Positions 12,793-14,872 of a stretch of DNA of 14,872 bases are shown piece by piece (position 1 is the stretch's first letter; every line of letters starts with the position of its first letter). Under the pieces are notes generated by a model that searched no databases, was not told where the DNA came from, and saw only the letters and a list, made by a program, of their open reading frames with translations. Source of the stretch: NIOZ-UU35 sp964344175 (lineage in GTDB: Bacteria; Chloroflexota; Anaerolineae; Anaerolineales; UBA11858); NCBI GenBank assembly GCA_964344175.1, contig CAYFMI010000092.1, positions 1 to 14,872 of the forward strand, in the 5' to 3' direction. The position numbers and the translations under genes were made by a program.

Positions 12793-13836
12793 ATGAACCT
12801 GCTCCCCCCGGTAACAAAAGAAAACCCGCGCGGCAAAACCGATTGGCGGCTGGTGCGTAACTGGTTGACCGCCCTGGGCGTTTGGATCAGTTTCGCCGCT
12901 GCCATTTATTTTGTGGTGCAGTCACTCTGGAACCTGATCTGGGCCATACCACTGTATCTTTTTGGTGTGATCACGCTGCGCGTCTTTGGGCTGGTACACC
13001 CCCGCGCCATCAACCCGGTTCCGGTTTGCTACGTACGCTGGCCGATGGTGCCCGACAGCCCACAAACCAACTCCTGCCGCTTCCCGCGCATCGATCCATC
13101 AACCATCCCCGAAATCAGCGTGGTGCATTTCCCCGGGCGCGATGGCATGATGCTTGGCGGGCAGTATCTGCGAGGCAACCGGCGCGCCGCTGTTGTGCTT
13201 GCCCACGGCGCCGGTGTCGATGGCGATAATTTGCTCCCGCAGGGCATCGCCTTACATCAACGCGGCTACAACGTGCTTTTGCTAGATCTGCGCGCCTATG
13301 GCCGCAGCCAGGGCAATACCAGTGCCTTGGGATGGGTCGAGACCAACGACCTGCTGGATGCTGTCGAATATTTGCGCACTCGCCCCGAAATCGATGCCGA
13401 CAAAATTGGCGTCTTCGGCTTCTCGATGGGCGGGCAGGTTGCCTTGCGGGCTGCGGCACAGTCGCAGCTGATCACCGCCGTCGCCGTAGATGATCCCAGC
13501 CCGGCCAGTTTAGATGATTATGGCGGGCGGGCGCAAAAATTACACCAATGGCCGCGCTATATTATCAACCTGTTCACGCTGAAACTAATAAGCTGGATGA
13601 GCGGCGCACAACCGCCCGAAGGCGTTCTGGCAGCAACCGCCCGGATCGCGCCGCGCCCAATCTTCTTCATTGCTGCCGGAAAAGAACGGCCCTGGGTCAG
13701 CCGGGTATTCCGCGCCGCCGGGCAGCCCAAAGATATTTGGGAAATTCCCGCGGCCTTTCACGGCGAAGGCTTTCGCCTGTATCCAGAAGTTTATGCCGAA
13801 AAGTTAAATACCTTCTTCGATACGGCATTCCAATGA
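12793..13836 (+). CDS. Membrane-anchored alpha/beta hydrolase, paralogue 2
   Basis: A second alpha/beta hydrolase of unknown substrate, 347 residues. Two membrane segments at about 26-44 and 47-66 precede the catalytic domain (about 108-345). The oxyanion strand is VVLAHGAGVDGD at 134-145, followed by LLDLRAYGRSQG at 163-174. The nucleophile elbow is GFSMGG with Ser211, and the likely catalytic histidine is His333 in FHGEG. The acid residue again appears to be a glutamate, Glu298 in AAGKERP, at the position matching Glu276 of the upstream paralogue. A frame opens earlier at a GTG (12748), but GGAG at 12784-12787 sits 5 bases before the ATG at 12793 and decides the start. It has an extra 20-residue segment (PVPVCYVRWPMVP onward, about 75-100) between membrane and catalytic parts that the first copy lacks. 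It probably arose by tandem duplication and is cotranscribed with both neighbours. Confidence 0.85.
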   Translation: MNLLPPVTKENPRGKTDWRLVRNWLTALGVWISFAAAIYFVVQSLWNLIWAIPLYLFGVITLRVFGLVHPRAINPVPVCYVRWPMVPDSPQTNSCRFPRIDPSTIPEISVVHFPGRDGMMLGGQYLRGNRRAAVVLAHGAGVDGDNLLPQGIALHQRGYNVLLLDLRAYGRSQGNTSALGWVETNDLLDAVEYLRTRPEIDADKIGVFGFSMGGQVALRAAAQSQLITAVAVDDPSPASLDDYGGRAQKLHQWPRYIINLFTLKLISWMSGAQPPEGVLAATARIAPRPIFFIAAGKERPWVSRVFRAAGQPKDIWEIPAAFHGEGFRLYPEVYAEKLNTFFDTAFQ

Positions 13837-13853
13837 ACGAAATTATAAAATGA
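13833..13853 (+). other. Six-codon minicistron bridging two genes
   Basis: An ATG at 13833 overlaps the stop codon of the second hydrolase (ATGA, 13833-13836). It reads MNEIIK and stops at a TGA that overlaps the ATG of the lipoprotein gene (ATGA, 13850-13853). No Shine-Dalgarno precedes the lipoprotein ATG, so ribosomes could be handed across by two successive reinitiations. It may equally be chance. Confidence 0.3.
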
Positions 13854-14794
13854 AAAAATACATCCTCTTACTTATCAGCCTGGGGTTGATGTTGACGGGC
13901 TGTTCATCAGCATCGAGTTCGCCTGACGCAGCCATTCCCCCTGCTCATACTAAGACAGTTCAGCCCACCCCAATGCAACAAGCAACAGCCGTACCCTACT
14001 ACGACAAACCGGGACAATACCTAGAAATACTCACCATTAACGGCGAAACACGCTGGTTTGCTATTTATATTCCCCAAAGCTACCAACATGGCACGCCTGC
14101 GCCACTCGTGCTGAATTTTCACGGTGCCGGTTCCAATTACCAAGAACAAGCCATCATCAGCGGTATGGATGCCCTAGCCGAAGCGGATGGATTTATCATT
14201 GTATATCCACAAGCCGATAACGGCGGGCAAAAAACCTGGCAATTGGCTATCGATTCTTCCGGCAGCGCCGATATTGAATTCACCCAGGCCATTATTGCCC
14301 ACATGAAAAATAAGCTGACCATTGACAACGCGCGCATTTACGCCACCGGGCTATCCAATGGCGGCGGCTTCGTTGACAATATTGGCTGTTATCTCGCAGA
14401 CACTTTTGCCGCCATAGCGCCGGTTGCCGGAGCCTATGTATACTGGATTTCTTGTGAACCCAATGCCCCCGTTTCTATGTTGGCAATTCATGGTGACGTC
14501 GATGCGATTGCCCCCTACGCGGGAGGCGGATACAGCACACCGGCCTGGGCTGCTACCTGGGCGGAGCGTAACGGTTGTCATTCCACAGCACTAATAACAC
14601 AACTGGCAAATGACATCAGCCTGCAAAGCTGGGAAGATTGTGCCCAGGGGAGCGCGGTTGCTCTCTATACAATCGCCGGAGGCGGCCATTTCTGGCCCGG
14701 ATCACCTGTCTACGCGGGCAGCCCTGGCGCAACCGAAAATCTGGATGCATCGACAATTATTTGGGAATTCTTCAAAACGCATCCCAAACCATAG
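13850..14794 (+). CDS. Lipoprotein esterase of the PHB-depolymerase/LpqC type
   Basis: A secreted, lipid-anchored serine esterase of the family that includes polyhydroxybutyrate depolymerase-like, acetylxylan and feruloyl esterases. Residues 1-17 are a lipoprotein signal peptide ending in LTGC, with the modified cysteine at 18. A serine-, threonine- and proline-rich spacer follows to about residue 48. The catalytic domain shows the oxyanion motif NFHGAG at 89-94, ADIEFTQAII at 140-149 and GLSNGG with nucleophile Ser169. HGDVDAIAPY gives Asp228, and GGGHFWPG gives His280, so the triad is complete. Paired cysteines (180, 212, 253, 264) suit an extracytoplasmic protein. At 314 residues it is normal for the family. 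The substrate cannot be read from sequence. It starts 13 bases after the preceding hydrolase, with no clear Shine-Dalgarno, and no terminator follows before the window ends. Confidence 0.9.
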   Translation: MKKYILLLISLGLMLTGCSSASSSPDAAIPPAHTKTVQPTPMQQATAVPYYDKPGQYLEILTINGETRWFAIYIPQSYQHGTPAPLVLNFHGAGSNYQEQAIISGMDALAEADGFIIVYPQADNGGQKTWQLAIDSSGSADIEFTQAIIAHMKNKLTIDNARIYATGLSNGGGFVDNIGCYLADTFAAIAPVAGAYVYWISCEPNAPVSMLAIHGDVDAIAPYAGGGYSTPAWAATWAERNGCHSTALITQLANDISLQSWEDCAQGSAVALYTIAGGGHFWPGSPVYAGSPGATENLDASTIIWEFFKTHPKP

Positions 14795-14872
14795 TGCGTT
14801 GCACCCACTAAACAGAACGATTGTGTAAATACTTTTCTGTAAAAAGGTCAAGGGCCTTTCAGAACCATGGTT

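Noticed and set aside
14843..14859. Small hairpin AAAGG/CCTTT after the lipoprotein gene
   Set aside because: Only five AT-rich pairs and no T run after it on the plus strand, so it is not a credible terminator.
1..14872. Search for CRISPR arrays, tRNA/rRNA genes, transposase genes or phage genes
   Set aside because: No regularly spaced direct repeats, no recognisable RNA gene, and every long frame is accounted for by the genes listed.

Overview
The window reads as an ordinary stretch of chromosome from an uncultured or little-studied bacterium, most likely a member of the Chloroflexota close to Anaerolineae. That placement is an inference. It rests on an unusually long SecA with inserts and no C-terminal zinc finger, on moderately GC-rich coding sequence, and on small membrane-anchored proteins of unknown function beside housekeeping genes. 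No phage, plasmid, CRISPR, rRNA or tRNA signature was seen.

Layout. On the + strand, fpg (66-890) is followed by a membrane-anchored unknown protein (981-1610). A hairpin that could terminate in both directions (1693-1730) separates these from a convergent adenosine deaminase gene (1736-2776, minus). Next comes about 500 bases without a gene (2777-3276), filled with palindromic repeats and ending in the secA terminator. secA itself (3277-7452, minus) encodes 1391 residues. A 205-base divergent region then leads into a MurJ-family flippase gene (7658-9241, plus), which ends three bases from a convergent four-gene set on the minus strand: xseA, a two-helix membrane protein, xseB and a divergent-PAP2 (YuiD-like) membrane protein (11593 down to 9245), packed with overlaps or a 3-base gap. 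Beyond a divergent promoter region lie three plus-strand genes: two paralogous membrane-anchored alpha/beta hydrolases (11747-12733 and 12793-13836) and a lipoprotein esterase of the PHB-depolymerase/LpqC type (13850-14794).

How the genes work together. fpg and exonuclease VII (xseA/xseB) belong to DNA repair. SecA, MurJ and the PAP2-like protein belong to export and cell-envelope assembly. The three final genes look like a small envelope-associated hydrolase operon of unknown substrate. Several genes (fpg, murJ, xseA) have a -10 box 7-9 bases before the ATG and no Shine-Dalgarno, suggesting leaderless or nearly leaderless mRNAs. Others (the 981 gene, xseB, both hydrolases) have a clear Shine-Dalgarno.

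The most notable non-coding signal is a set of short intergenic repeats (about 50-65 bases) with inverted ends around TTACGC/GCGTAA, found at 1-52, 901-960, 1621-1684 and 11670-11720, with a probable relative at 2870-2922. In two copies the paired ends have changed together. Two larger palindromes lie at 2966-3034 and 3080-3182. I see no clear new defence or metabolic system. The best candidates for novelty are the enlarged SecA, the MurJ-like protein lacking most of the arginines known to be essential in E. coli, the membrane protein between xseA and xseB, and the repeat family.
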